Below are positions 8,980 to 16,391 of a stretch of 36,970 nucleotides of DNA, piece after piece. The DNA comes from an uncultured Mycoplasmatota bacterium (GTDB lineage Bacteria; Bacillota_I; Bacilli_A; RF39; UBA660). Each line of letters opens with the position of its first letter. Position 1 is the stretch's first letter. The stretch lies in NCBI GenBank assembly GCA_948437815.1, contig CAOJKG010000001.1, positions 1-36,970 on the forward strand, in the 5' to 3' direction. The notes below the pieces were generated by a model that was not told the DNA's origin, made no database searches, and saw nothing but the letters and a program-made list of their open reading frames with translations. Made by a program: the position numbers and the translations under genes.

Positions 8980-9393
8980 ATGCAAAGTTCATATTGGGGT
9001 TATTGGTTAGTTTTAATGGGTGTTGCAATAGTAGGGCTTATGGTTTCTGTTAATGGTCTTACTACCACCTCTACTCAAGATCATTATGCAGTAAAAGAAA
9101 TAGTTGAAGCTTCAATGTTGGAGTCTGTTGATTATGGTTATTATAGAGATTACAATGAAGTTAAAATGAATAAAGAGAAATTTATGGAAGTATTTACAAG
9201 AATGTTAGCAGAAAATATGAGTTCAACAGATACTTATGAAATAAATTTTTATGAAATGTATGAAGCTCCACCTAAAGTTAGTGTAGAAGTAAAGAGTCAT
9301 AGTGGAACTAATTTTATTTCTACTTCTGACTATGATGTTACTACTAGAGTAGATGCAATAATTCAAATTCATGCTGAAGAAATTGGCAGATAA
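8980..9393 (+). CDS. TadE-like minor pseudopilin
   Basis: 137 residues: a short N-terminus, one membrane helix (about residues 7-25, YWLVLMGVAIVGLMVSV), then an extracytoplasmic region of about 110 residues. This shape is typical of TadE/TadF-type pseudopilins, whose long N-terminal helix anchors them in the membrane before assembly. It has an AGAGGAGG ribosome site, lies 18 bases after the giant gene and 11 before the CpaB-like gene. Family assignment rests on topology and gene order more than on motifs. It could be one of the DUF families found in Firmicute Tad-like clusters. Confidence 0.5.
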   Translation: MQSSYWGYWLVLMGVAIVGLMVSVNGLTTTSTQDHYAVKEIVEASMLESVDYGYYRDYNEVKMNKEKFMEVFTRMLAENMSSTDTYEINFYEMYEAPPKVSVEVKSHSGTNFISTSDYDVTTRVDAIIQIHAEEIGR

Positions 9394-9404
9394 AGGAGGA
9401 TAAA

Positions 9405-10232
9405 ATGGGAAATATTGTAACAACATTTAAAAGATTCTTTTCGAATAAAAATACTGTTACTATACTTGGTGTGTTACTTGGTTTAATTGTACTTTATGTG
9501 GGGTACAATTATCGTGTTAAGACTGCAGTTAGTACAATAAATGTTCCTGTAGCTAAAAAGACAATATATGGTAGAACAGTTATTACTAGTGATTTAATCA
9601 CACAAACTGAAGTTTTATCTAGTATGGTTACTGGTAAAAATAATACGATTATTAGAAGTAACTCTAATTTAATTAGTGCTAATGATCCTTTTTGCGTAGC
9701 AGTTAATACTAGTATACCTGCAGGAGGATTCTTTCATACAGAACAAGTTGTAAAATGTGGTACTGTAAATGGAAATTATTTAAAAAACATGCCTGACGGA
9801 TATAGTCCTGTAAGTATTCCTGTAGATATTCATAAAACTTATGGTAATTCAATGTTACCAGGAGATTATATAGATTTATATGCGAGAATGACTAGTAGTG
9901 ATGGAAAGTTAATATTTGCTAAATTGGTTAGTAAGTTACCAATTATGGCAGTTGTAGATGGTAAAGGGCAAAGTGTTTTTGGAGGAGTTACTGTAGGTAC
10001 TCCTGCTGAATTACAGTTTGCTTGTCCTAATGTTCAAGATGGCATTAATTTGTTTATGCTTTTGACTAAAGCAATTTTATTAGGAGAGTCTAAAGTTGAA
10101 TTAATACCTATGCCTGGTAATGCAACTTATACATCTACTCCAGGTGAAACTAAGGTAGATAGTAATTATATGATGAATTTAATACTTTCATATACTCAAG
10201 ATGTTCCTGATGAATCTGTACCACAACAATAA
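9405..10232 (+). CDS. CpaB/RcpC-like pilus assembly protein (SAF domain)
   Basis: 275 residues. A cytoplasmic N-terminus and one membrane helix (about 18-36, VTILGVLLGLIVLYVGY) precede an SAF-like beta-clip region. The segment VSIPVDIHKTYGNSMLPGDYIDLYA matches the CpaB/RcpC signature, in which a hydrophobic strand is followed by PGD-x-(V/I)D. In Tad systems this membrane-anchored protein helps assemble the pilus. In a monoderm there is no secretin, so it presumably acts on the outer face of the membrane. It starts with ATG behind AAAGGAGG. The C-terminal tail is low-complexity. Confidence 0.72.
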   Translation: MGNIVTTFKRFFSNKNTVTILGVLLGLIVLYVGYNYRVKTAVSTINVPVAKKTIYGRTVITSDLITQTEVLSSMVTGKNNTIIRSNSNLISANDPFCVAVNTSIPAGGFFHTEQVVKCGTVNGNYLKNMPDGYSPVSIPVDIHKTYGNSMLPGDYIDLYARMTSSDGKLIFAKLVSKLPIMAVVDGKGQSVFGGVTVGTPAELQFACPNVQDGINLFMLLTKAILLGESKVELIPMPGNATYTSTPGETKVDSNYMMNLILSYTQDVPDESVPQQ

Positions 10233-10272
10233 AAAAGAATAATAAAGAATAAAATAAAGGAGGTGACATATT

Positions 10273-11361
10273 TTGAATGATGCAATATTTTCTCAAATTG
10301 ATTTTGGGCCTATAAAAGAGTTTTTAGACATCGATGATATAACCGATATTTCCTATACTAATGGAGGACAGTTGTGGTTAAAATCTTTATCTAAAGGTGT
10401 TTATAGGGTGGAAAGACCAGACATTAATAATGCCTTAATTGAAAAATTGGCATTTCAATGTTCAAATGTTATGGGAAAAACATTCAATATGGCACATCCT
10501 TTTTTAGATGCTGAAAGTACTGAATTACGTCTTAACTTTGTTCATGATTCAATTGCAACTAATGGAGTTGCCTTAGTTATACGTAAAACTCCTGCAAAAA
10601 TTCGTTTGAATAGAGAAAAATTGTTGAATGAAGAATATGTAAGCGCTGATTTACTTGATTTCTTACTTAATTGTGTTCAAGGACATGCTAATATTATAGT
10701 TAGTGGGGAAACTGGTTCAGGAAAAACTGAGTTAGTTAAATATCTTGCTAGTACAACTAAAGAAAATGAGAAAATTATTACAATAGAAGATACTTTAGAG
10801 TTGCACTTAGATAGAATATTTCCGCATCGTGATATAGTAGCAATGAAAACCAATAACATAGCTTCTTATTCAGAAGTGTTAGTTACTTGTATGAGACAGA
10901 ATCCAATATGGATATTATTATCTGAGGTTCGTAGTGCAGAAGCTGTTATGGCTGTTCGTAACTCTATATCTTCTGGTCACCATATAATCTCAACTATTCA
11001 CTCTGATAAAGCAGCTTTGATTCCAATGCGTATGTATAGTTTGATTGAGTCTAATATTGATGTAGAACAATTTGTAACGACAATTCATAGATATGTTCAA
11101 ATAGGTATATATGTAAAGGGATATATGAGTGAGAAACTAGGAAGATTCCAACGTGAGATTATGGAAATTTGTGAGTTTTATGTTGATGAAAATAATAAGC
11201 CACAAGTTAATACTATTTTTCAGAAGACTTTAGATGGTAGATTTACTCTTAATAATCCTACGAAATATTTAAGAAATTATTTGGCAGTTCAAGGGGTTAA
11301 GTTAGAAGAAGATTTATTTCATTTAGGAAATAAAGAACAAGAATTAATTGAAACATTGTAA
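10273..11361 (+). CDS. CpaF/TadA-like secretion ATPase
   Basis: 362-residue cytoplasmic ATPase that would power assembly or export. Walker A is GETGSGKT at residues 145-152. An Asp-box-like TIEDTLELH follows, and the Walker B region reads PIWILLSEVRSAEA where CpaF proteins usually have IIVGEVRGAEA. The His-box-like segment is GHHIISTIHSDKA. Length is close to the core CpaF family. The start is TTG at 10273, behind a perfect AAAGGAGGTGA six bases away. No in-frame ATG exists near the beginning. It is followed 14 bases later by the TadB-like gene. Confidence 0.88.
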   Translation: MNDAIFSQIDFGPIKEFLDIDDITDISYTNGGQLWLKSLSKGVYRVERPDINNALIEKLAFQCSNVMGKTFNMAHPFLDAESTELRLNFVHDSIATNGVALVIRKTPAKIRLNREKLLNEEYVSADLLDFLLNCVQGHANIIVSGETGSGKTELVKYLASTTKENEKIITIEDTLELHLDRIFPHRDIVAMKTNNIASYSEVLVTCMRQNPIWILLSEVRSAEAVMAVRNSISSGHHIISTIHSDKAALIPMRMYSLIESNIDVEQFVTTIHRYVQIGIYVKGYMSEKLGRFQREIMEICEFYVDENNKPQVNTIFQKTLDGRFTLNNPTKYLRNYLAVQGVKLEEDLFHLGNKEQELIETL

Positions 11362-11375
11362 AAGGAGGAAGTGAA

Positions 11376-12272
11376 ATGGAGTTAGTTATTTGGTTCGTAA
11401 TAGCTTTATTTGTAATCATTTATCGAAAAAATGATGGCACTGAAACTTTTTATAATTTTTTTAAATCACAATTTGGTAAAATTTATGCTAAATATGCACC
11501 TTATAGTTTCCAAACTATAAGTGCTAAAATGAAAGATCTAAAACAAAATTATACTATGAAAGATTATGTGGTTCAAATAGTAATATTAGGTGGATTTGCT
11601 GGAGGAGTGGCATTTTTATACTTTTATAATTTTATTATGGTAGCGATTTATGGAGGACTTGCTATTGCATTTGTTCCTTATCTAGCATGGCTTAGAAGTA
11701 AAAGAATATATAGTGAATATATATTTGAGCAAATTCAAGTTTATACTACTAACGTAATTATGGAGTTTAATACGACACAGAGTTTTGTTAAATCTTTAGA
11801 AGGTGTTAGAGATTCAGGAATACTCGAAGATCCTGTTTTGGAAGATTTGAAAGTTATGATTAATATGTCTTATCAAAATGGTACAATTGACGAATCAATT
11901 GAATATTTTAATGAAAAATATCCTTATTATATGGTAAAGAATATGCATCAATTATTCTTACAAATTACTAAGGAAGGTGCTAAAGATTCAGGAGAAGCTT
12001 TAGAAAATATGAGTATGGATATAGATGCTTTAGTTGAAGGTGTTTATCGTGATCAAATGGATCGTAAGCAATTTCATACTAAATTTATTACTTTTGCATG
12101 TGTATTATTTTTACTCGTTATGGTAATGCAGGTTTTACTTGGTAGAAAGAATTATATGTTACTTTTAGATTTATGGTATGCTCATATAGTATTACATGCC
12201 ATAATAATTATTAATAGTTATTTCTTACTCACAGGAGAAAAATATTATAATGATGATGTGGGGGTAGAGTAA
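11376..12272 (+). CDS. TadB-like inner-membrane platform protein (T2SSF domain)
   Basis: 298 residues. One N-terminal membrane segment, a pair near residues 68-108, a cytoplasmic helical T2SSF-like domain (about 115-230, including EGAKDSGEALENMS), then two C-terminal membrane helices. This is the layout of TadB. Its partner is the next gene, with which it shares one base (TAATG at 12270-12274). The ribosome site is AAAAGGAGG. It probably forms the membrane platform turned by the CpaF-like ATPase. Confidence 0.75.
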   Translation: MELVIWFVIALFVIIYRKNDGTETFYNFFKSQFGKIYAKYAPYSFQTISAKMKDLKQNYTMKDYVVQIVILGGFAGGVAFLYFYNFIMVAIYGGLAIAFVPYLAWLRSKRIYSEYIFEQIQVYTTNVIMEFNTTQSFVKSLEGVRDSGILEDPVLEDLKVMINMSYQNGTIDESIEYFNEKYPYYMVKNMHQLFLQITKEGAKDSGEALENMSMDIDALVEGVYRDQMDRKQFHTKFITFACVLFLLVMVMQVLLGRKNYMLLLDLWYAHIVLHAIIIINSYFLLTGEKYYNDDVGVE

Positions 12273-13066
12273 TGCAAATAGAGTTAGCGATAGTAGCAAT
12301 TATTGTTTTTTATATTTTATCTAAAAGTGGCAGAATAAGCATAAGCAAGTTAATTGCCGATAATGAAATGTATTTTAGAAGATTAAAAGAAAGTGATTAT
12401 GAATTTTATGTAAAAGCTAAGTATGGAGATTCAGTAAATGCAGATATATTATTCAATAAAAGGTTACAAAATTCTTTGATTGTAATGCTGGTAGTCTTTT
12501 GTTTACTTCTAAAAAATATGTCTTATTTGTACTTTATTGTTGTTTTGATCGTAGGTTTTGCCTTCTTTAAATTAGATTATATGAATTTGAAAGGGTATTA
12601 TAAAAAACATTTACATGAGATAGATACAATGCTTCCTTATTACTTAAAGGGACTAGAAATATTAATTCAACACTATACAGTTCCAGTAGCAATAGGAAAA
12701 TCACTTGATGATGCACCAGATATATTTAAAGATGGTCTAAAAGAATTAATAAATAAAATAAATGCTGGAGATGACACGATTGAACCTTATATGGATTTTG
12801 CAAGACAGTATCCTGTTAGAGATTCCATGCGTATGATGCGTTTACTTTATCGTCTTAGTTTGGGTAGACAAGAGCGTAAACAAGAGCAATTAATAGCGTT
12901 TTCTAAAACTATTTCAAATCTACAACAAAAAGCAAGAGAAACTAAATATAAAAATCGTTTGGATAAAATGGAGTCTAAAACTATGAGTATGCTTATTGCA
13001 ACAGGTGTAGGTGTAATGGTATTACTTATTATATCAGTATTAATATTAATGAATGCGAGTGGTTAA
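12272..13066 (+). CDS. TadC-like inner-membrane platform protein
   Basis: 264 residues. An N-terminal membrane segment, a helix pair around residues 67-105, a cytoplasmic helical domain containing YYLKGLEILIQHY and RMMRLLYRLSLG, and a final membrane helix (about 238-262). The topology and position immediately after a TadB-like gene fit TadC. It has no good ribosome site of its own other than GGGGGTAGAG inside the previous gene, suggesting coupled translation. It is the last gene before a new promoter. Confidence 0.7.
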   Translation: MQIELAIVAIIVFYILSKSGRISISKLIADNEMYFRRLKESDYEFYVKAKYGDSVNADILFNKRLQNSLIVMLVVFCLLLKNMSYLYFIVVLIVGFAFFKLDYMNLKGYYKKHLHEIDTMLPYYLKGLEILIQHYTVPVAIGKSLDDAPDIFKDGLKELINKINAGDDTIEPYMDFARQYPVRDSMRMMRLLYRLSLGRQERKQEQLIAFSKTISNLQQKARETKYKNRLDKMESKTMSMLIATGVGVMVLLIISVLILMNASG

Positions 13067-13095
13067 CAATTTTTTACATAATTTAGGTTAATAAC

Positions 13096-13124
13096 TTGAC
13101 ATTTAACGTAGATTTAGATAAAAT
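13096..13124 (+). promoter_or_regulatory. strong promoter of the VirB2-like gene
   Basis: TTGACA (13096-13101), exactly 17 bases, TAAAAT (13119-13124). It gives the downstream small protein its own transcript, separate from the Tad-like operon, as expected for an abundant structural subunit. Confidence 0.75.
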
Positions 13125-13154
13125 TAATATAGATAAGAAAGCGAGGAAATGTGT

Positions 13155-13571
13155 ATGTTAACAATGGCACCATCAGTTTGTTCTGATTTATGGGGAGTAT
13201 GGCAAATCTTAGGTTGGGTTTTAATGGTATTTAAAATAGTTATTCCAATTTTAATAATTTTATTTGGTATGATAGATTTAGGAAAAGCTGTAGTAGCAAG
13301 TAAAGATGATGAAATTAAGAAAGCTATTAAATCTCTTGCTATGAGAGCTGTAGCAGGTATTGTTATATTCTTTATTCCAACTTTAGTTGCAACTATCTTC
13401 AAGTTAGTAGATGGCTTCCAAGAAGTTAAAGGCGAGTATGATGTATGTGCTACATGTATTAGTAGTCCTGGTAAGTGTCAAACTACTGCTGAATCTCATT
13501 GTACTAGTCATAGTGGCACTTGGAACAAAGATACTGGTTGTAGTGGCTTCCAAGCAACAAAAACTGAATAA
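13155..13571 (+). CDS. VirB2/TrbC-like two-helix pilin candidate
   Basis: 138 residues with two strongly hydrophobic helices (about residues 12-38 and 60-82) joined by the basic loop GKAVVASKDDEIKKAIKSLAMR. This is the pattern of VirB2/TrbC-type pilins and related Firmicute proteins, including the second-helix sequence AGIVIFFIPTLVATIF. A Cys-containing tail follows, with five cysteines between about residues 94 and 126. There is no cleavable signal peptide. ATG at 13155 is eight bases from GCGAGG, while the in-frame ATG at 13149 is only two bases away. Placed directly after TadC with its own strong promoter, it may supply the pilus subunit that the Tad-like operon otherwise lacks. That role is inference. 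Confidence 0.6.
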   Translation: MLTMAPSVCSDLWGVWQILGWVLMVFKIVIPILIILFGMIDLGKAVVASKDDEIKKAIKSLAMRAVAGIVIFFIPTLVATIFKLVDGFQEVKGEYDVCATCISSPGKCQTTAESHCTSHSGTWNKDTGCSGFQATKTE

Positions 13572-13575
13572 TAAG

Positions 13576-13600
13576 AATTCCGATTTTGGAATTTTTTTTT
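13576..13600 (+). terminator. intrinsic terminator after VirB2-like gene
   Basis: AATTCC (13576-13581), a 6-base loop and GGAATT (13588-13593), followed by a run of T. Confidence 0.75.
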
Positions 13601-13831
13601 GAATTTGATGTATGTTATATTATGAATATAACTTGGCCTTTAAGTTATAGGGGTTAATTGTTTTTAGGTGGTGTGAGCAATAAGTGTTCCTAATAAAAGA
13701 TAAGATATTAATTGAATTGATTTTTTTGATAAAATAAAGGAAATTATATTAAAATAATTGAAAGAGGAGGTTTAAAAATTAATAATTTGAGCGTTTTTTG
13801 TGATTTTTGATTATTTTTAGTTATAAAATTA
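13601..13831. other. gene-free stretch with a hairpin and an orphan ribosome site
   Basis: No coding region is visible. It holds a perfect 8-base inverted repeat, TATAACTT/AAGTTATA (13627-13634 and 13642-13649, 7-base loop), with no T tail. It also holds a full-strength AGAGGAGG at 13763-13770 with no ATG, GTG or TTG at a usable distance. The first TTG (13787) would encode seven residues. It may be a decayed gene start or an untranslated RNA. Confidence 0.35.
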
Positions 13832-13860
13832 TTGACTTTTGGCATAATATTTTATATACT
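13832..13860 (+). promoter_or_regulatory. tRNA-Asn promoter
   Basis: TTGACT (13832-13837), 17-base spacer, TATACT (13855-13860). The predicted start is a few bases before the mature tRNA 5' end at 13872. Confidence 0.75.
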
Positions 13861-13871
13861 TTAGTAGTACT

Positions 13872-13947
13872 GCTCGTTTAGCTCAGTCGGTAGAGCGCAC
13901 GGCTGTTAACCGTTAGGTCGTAGGTTCGAGTCCTACAACGAGCGCCA
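13872..13947 (+). tRNA. tRNA-Asn (anticodon GTT)
   Basis: A 76-base cloverleaf: acceptor GCTCGTT pairs with AACGAGC, and the D arm is GCTCAGTCGGTAGAGC. The anticodon loop is CTGTTAA, giving GTT for Asn, and the T arm is GTAGGTTCGAGTCCTAC. Discriminator G and CCA are encoded (13944-13947). The outermost anticodon-stem pair looks mismatched (C with T). Confidence 0.95.
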
Positions 13948-13958
13948 TTTGAATTATT

Positions 13959-13987
13959 AAGTCTAGTTTCTAGACTTTTTTCTTTTT
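13959..13987 (+). terminator. terminator after tRNA-Asn
   Basis: AAGTCTAG (13959-13966), a 3-base loop and CTAGACTT (13970-13977), followed by a T-rich tail. Confidence 0.85.
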
Positions 13988-14048
13988 CTTAAAAAAGCTA
14001 TTAATATAGATAAAATATATGTTAAAATAGTAGAAGAAGGAATTTATT

Positions 14049-16391
14049 ATGAATAAAGAAGTTAAAATAATTATTACTAGCAATAGTAATAAAAAATATA
14101 TATTAAAAAAGTTAAGTGATAATAAAAAAATTTATAATTTAAAGTTTTTTACTTTTTTAGAATTAAAAAAGAAATTGTTTTTTGATTATGATGTAAAAAC
14201 TTTAGAATATGTTATGCTTAATTATAAAGTAAGTTTAGATATTGCTAAAATGTATTTAGATAATTTGTATTATTTAAAAGAGTCTAAAAGTGGTAAATTA
14301 AAGTTTTTAAATGAATTAAAAAGAGAATTGGATGATAAAGATTTATTAATATATGATAAAAGTTTTAAAGATTTTATAAATAGTAAAGAAATAATCTTGT
14401 ATGATTTTAATTATTTAAGTAAAGAACAAAAAATAATATTAAATGAGCTTTCTAATGTTAAAGAGTATATTAGTGAAAATATAAAATATAAACCTTTAGT
14501 ATTTGAACTTTCTAATTTAAAAGAAGAAATATTATATGTTATTAATAGAATTAGTAAACTATATTTAGATGGAGTACTTTTAAATAAAATAAAAGTTATT
14601 ATACCAGATAATTATACTAATTATTTAAATTATTATAGCTCAATATTTAAAATTCCTATTAATATAAAAAGTAAACATAGCTTTTATAGTACTTTGGTAG
14701 CTCAAGATTTTTTAAAATATTATGATAATTATACATTAAAAGATAATATAGAGATATTAAAAGATTATTCTAATATTAATGATTTAATAGAGATAATAAA
14801 TAAATCAGTTTTAGTGGAAGATAAAAGAAAAGATTTTATTATTCATGATTTAAAAAATACTAAAGTTAAAACTAATAATTATAAAAATGCCGTTCAGGTT
14901 TGTAATTTAAATGACTATTTTGATAGTTCAGATTATGTTTTCTTATTGGGCTTTCATATTGGTAACTATCCAAAAATATTTAAAGATGATGCATATTTAA
15001 GTGATAAAGAATTAAATATTTTAGGCTTAGATACTAGTGTTGAAAAAAATAGATTAGAAAAAAATAAAGTTATAGAAAAACTAGTCTCTATTAAAAATTT
15101 AGTTATAACTTGTAGTAAAAGTGATGATAAGACTATTTTTCCATCTCTTTTAATAGAAGAAATGAATTTAGAAGTAAAAGAGATAGAAAATGATGCCAGT
15201 GTATCTTTTTCTCTACTCAATACTAAACTGCAATATGCTAGTGATTTAGATGATTTATATAAGTTTAATATCGTTAGTGATGATTTGAATTTATATAAAA
15301 ATAGTAAGCTTAATTTAAACTATTTAAGCTATGACAATAAGTTTTCAGGTATAAATGAAGAATTATTAAAATCAAGAATAGGGAATGAATTAATACTTTC
15401 TTATACTAATTTAGAAATGTATAATGAATGTGCTTTTAAATATTATTTAAGTAAAATTCTTAAAATAAATTCTTTTCAAGATAGCTTTAAAATGCAACTT
15501 GGTAATATTGCACATCATATATTAGAGCTAGGTTTAAAAAAAGATATTAATATAGCAGTAGAAATAATGAATTTTGTTAAGACGGAAGGTTATGAATTAA
15601 AAGCTAAAGAATACTTTTATTTAGATAAGTTAAGTGATGAATTAACATTTATTTTAAATTATTTAAAAGAACAAGAAAATAATTCTAGTTTAAATAATTA
15701 TTTGTTTGAATGTAATCTAAATGTTTACTTAGATAATGATAAATCCAATGTGACTATGAGTGGTAAAATTGATAAAGTAATGTATACTACAAAGGATGAT
15801 AAAGAAATACTAGCGGTTGTAGATTACAAAACAGGTAATACAACTATTGCTTTAGATAATTTAAAATATGGACTTGATATGCAACTTCCAATATATCTTT
15901 ATTTACTTAAAAAATCAGATAGATTTAAAGATGCTATTATTGCAGGTTTTTATATTGAAAAGATTATAAGTAGTATTCCTAATATAGATAAAAGAAAAAG
16001 CTTGAAGGAATTAAAAGAAGAAAACTTAAGGTTGCAAGGATATAGTAATTCTTCAGCGACAATATTAGAGCTTTTGGATAATAATTATACTGATAGTAAA
16101 ATGATTAAAGGTTTAAGATTTAAGAATGATGGTAATTTTTATAATACTGCTAAAGTTTTAGATAATAGTGAAATGGATAAACTCACTACTATTGTAGAAG
16201 ATAAAATAAATGAGTGTACTGATAATATTTTAGATGGAAATTTTGTAATTAATCCTAAAGTATTAAAAGGTAAGAATAGATCTTGCGAATATTGTAATTT
16301 TAAAGATATATGCTTTATGACTAAAAAAGATGAAGTTATATTAGGAGGTGATGATGATGAATTTTACGACGGAACAGACAGAAGCGATTAA
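14049..16391 (+). CDS. addB: AddB-type helicase-nuclease subunit (short form)
   Basis: 780 residues. The C-terminal half carries a PD-(D/E)xK nuclease domain with D592 and K594 in VVDYKTG and a downstream MQLPIYLYLL segment. Four cysteines spaced as in AddB (C461, then C746, C749 and C755 in CEYCNFKDIC) would bind an iron-sulfur cluster that pins the nuclease domain. B. subtilis AddB is about 1160 residues, so the inactive-helicase portion is much reduced. With AddA it would resect double-strand breaks and feed RecA. ATG at 14049 follows AAGAAGG. A TAAAAT -10 (14023-14028) lies close upstream. The end overlaps addA by 35 bases, so the two are cotranslated. Confidence 0.85.
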   Translation: MNKEVKIIITSNSNKKYILKKLSDNKKIYNLKFFTFLELKKKLFFDYDVKTLEYVMLNYKVSLDIAKMYLDNLYYLKESKSGKLKFLNELKRELDDKDLLIYDKSFKDFINSKEIILYDFNYLSKEQKIILNELSNVKEYISENIKYKPLVFELSNLKEEILYVINRISKLYLDGVLLNKIKVIIPDNYTNYLNYYSSIFKIPINIKSKHSFYSTLVAQDFLKYYDNYTLKDNIEILKDYSNINDLIEIINKSVLVEDKRKDFIIHDLKNTKVKTNNYKNAVQVCNLNDYFDSSDYVFLLGFHIGNYPKIFKDDAYLSDKELNILGLDTSVEKNRLEKNKVIEKLVSIKNLVITCSKSDDKTIFPSLLIEEMNLEVKEIENDASVSFSLLNTKLQYASDLDDLYKFNIVSDDLNLYKNSKLNLNYLSYDNKFSGINEELLKSRIGNELILSYTNLEMYNECAFKYYLSKILKINSFQDSFKMQLGNIAHHILELGLKKDINIAVEIMNFVKTEGYELKAKEYFYLDKLSDELTFILNYLKEQENNSSLNNYLFECNLNVYLDNDKSNVTMSGKIDKVMYTTKDDKEILAVVDYKTGNTTIALDNLKYGLDMQLPIYLYLLKKSDRFKDAIIAGFYIEKIISSIPNIDKRKSLKELKEENLRLQGYSNSSATILELLDNNYTDSKMIKGLRFKNDGNFYNTAKVLDNSEMDKLTTIVEDKINECTDNILDGNFVINPKVLKGKNRSCEYCNFKDICFMTKKDEVILGGDDDEFYDGTDRSD

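Noticed and set aside
4526..13066. Competence (com) or type II secretion operon
   Set aside because: The ATPase is CpaF-like with separate TadB and TadC halves and a CpaB-like protein; no class III pilin or ComGC-like gene is present.
13411..13602. 63-codon plus-strand frame overlapping the VirB2-like gene
   Set aside because: A different frame of the Cys tail region without a ribosome site; the main frame has promoter, ribosome site and pilin-like helices.
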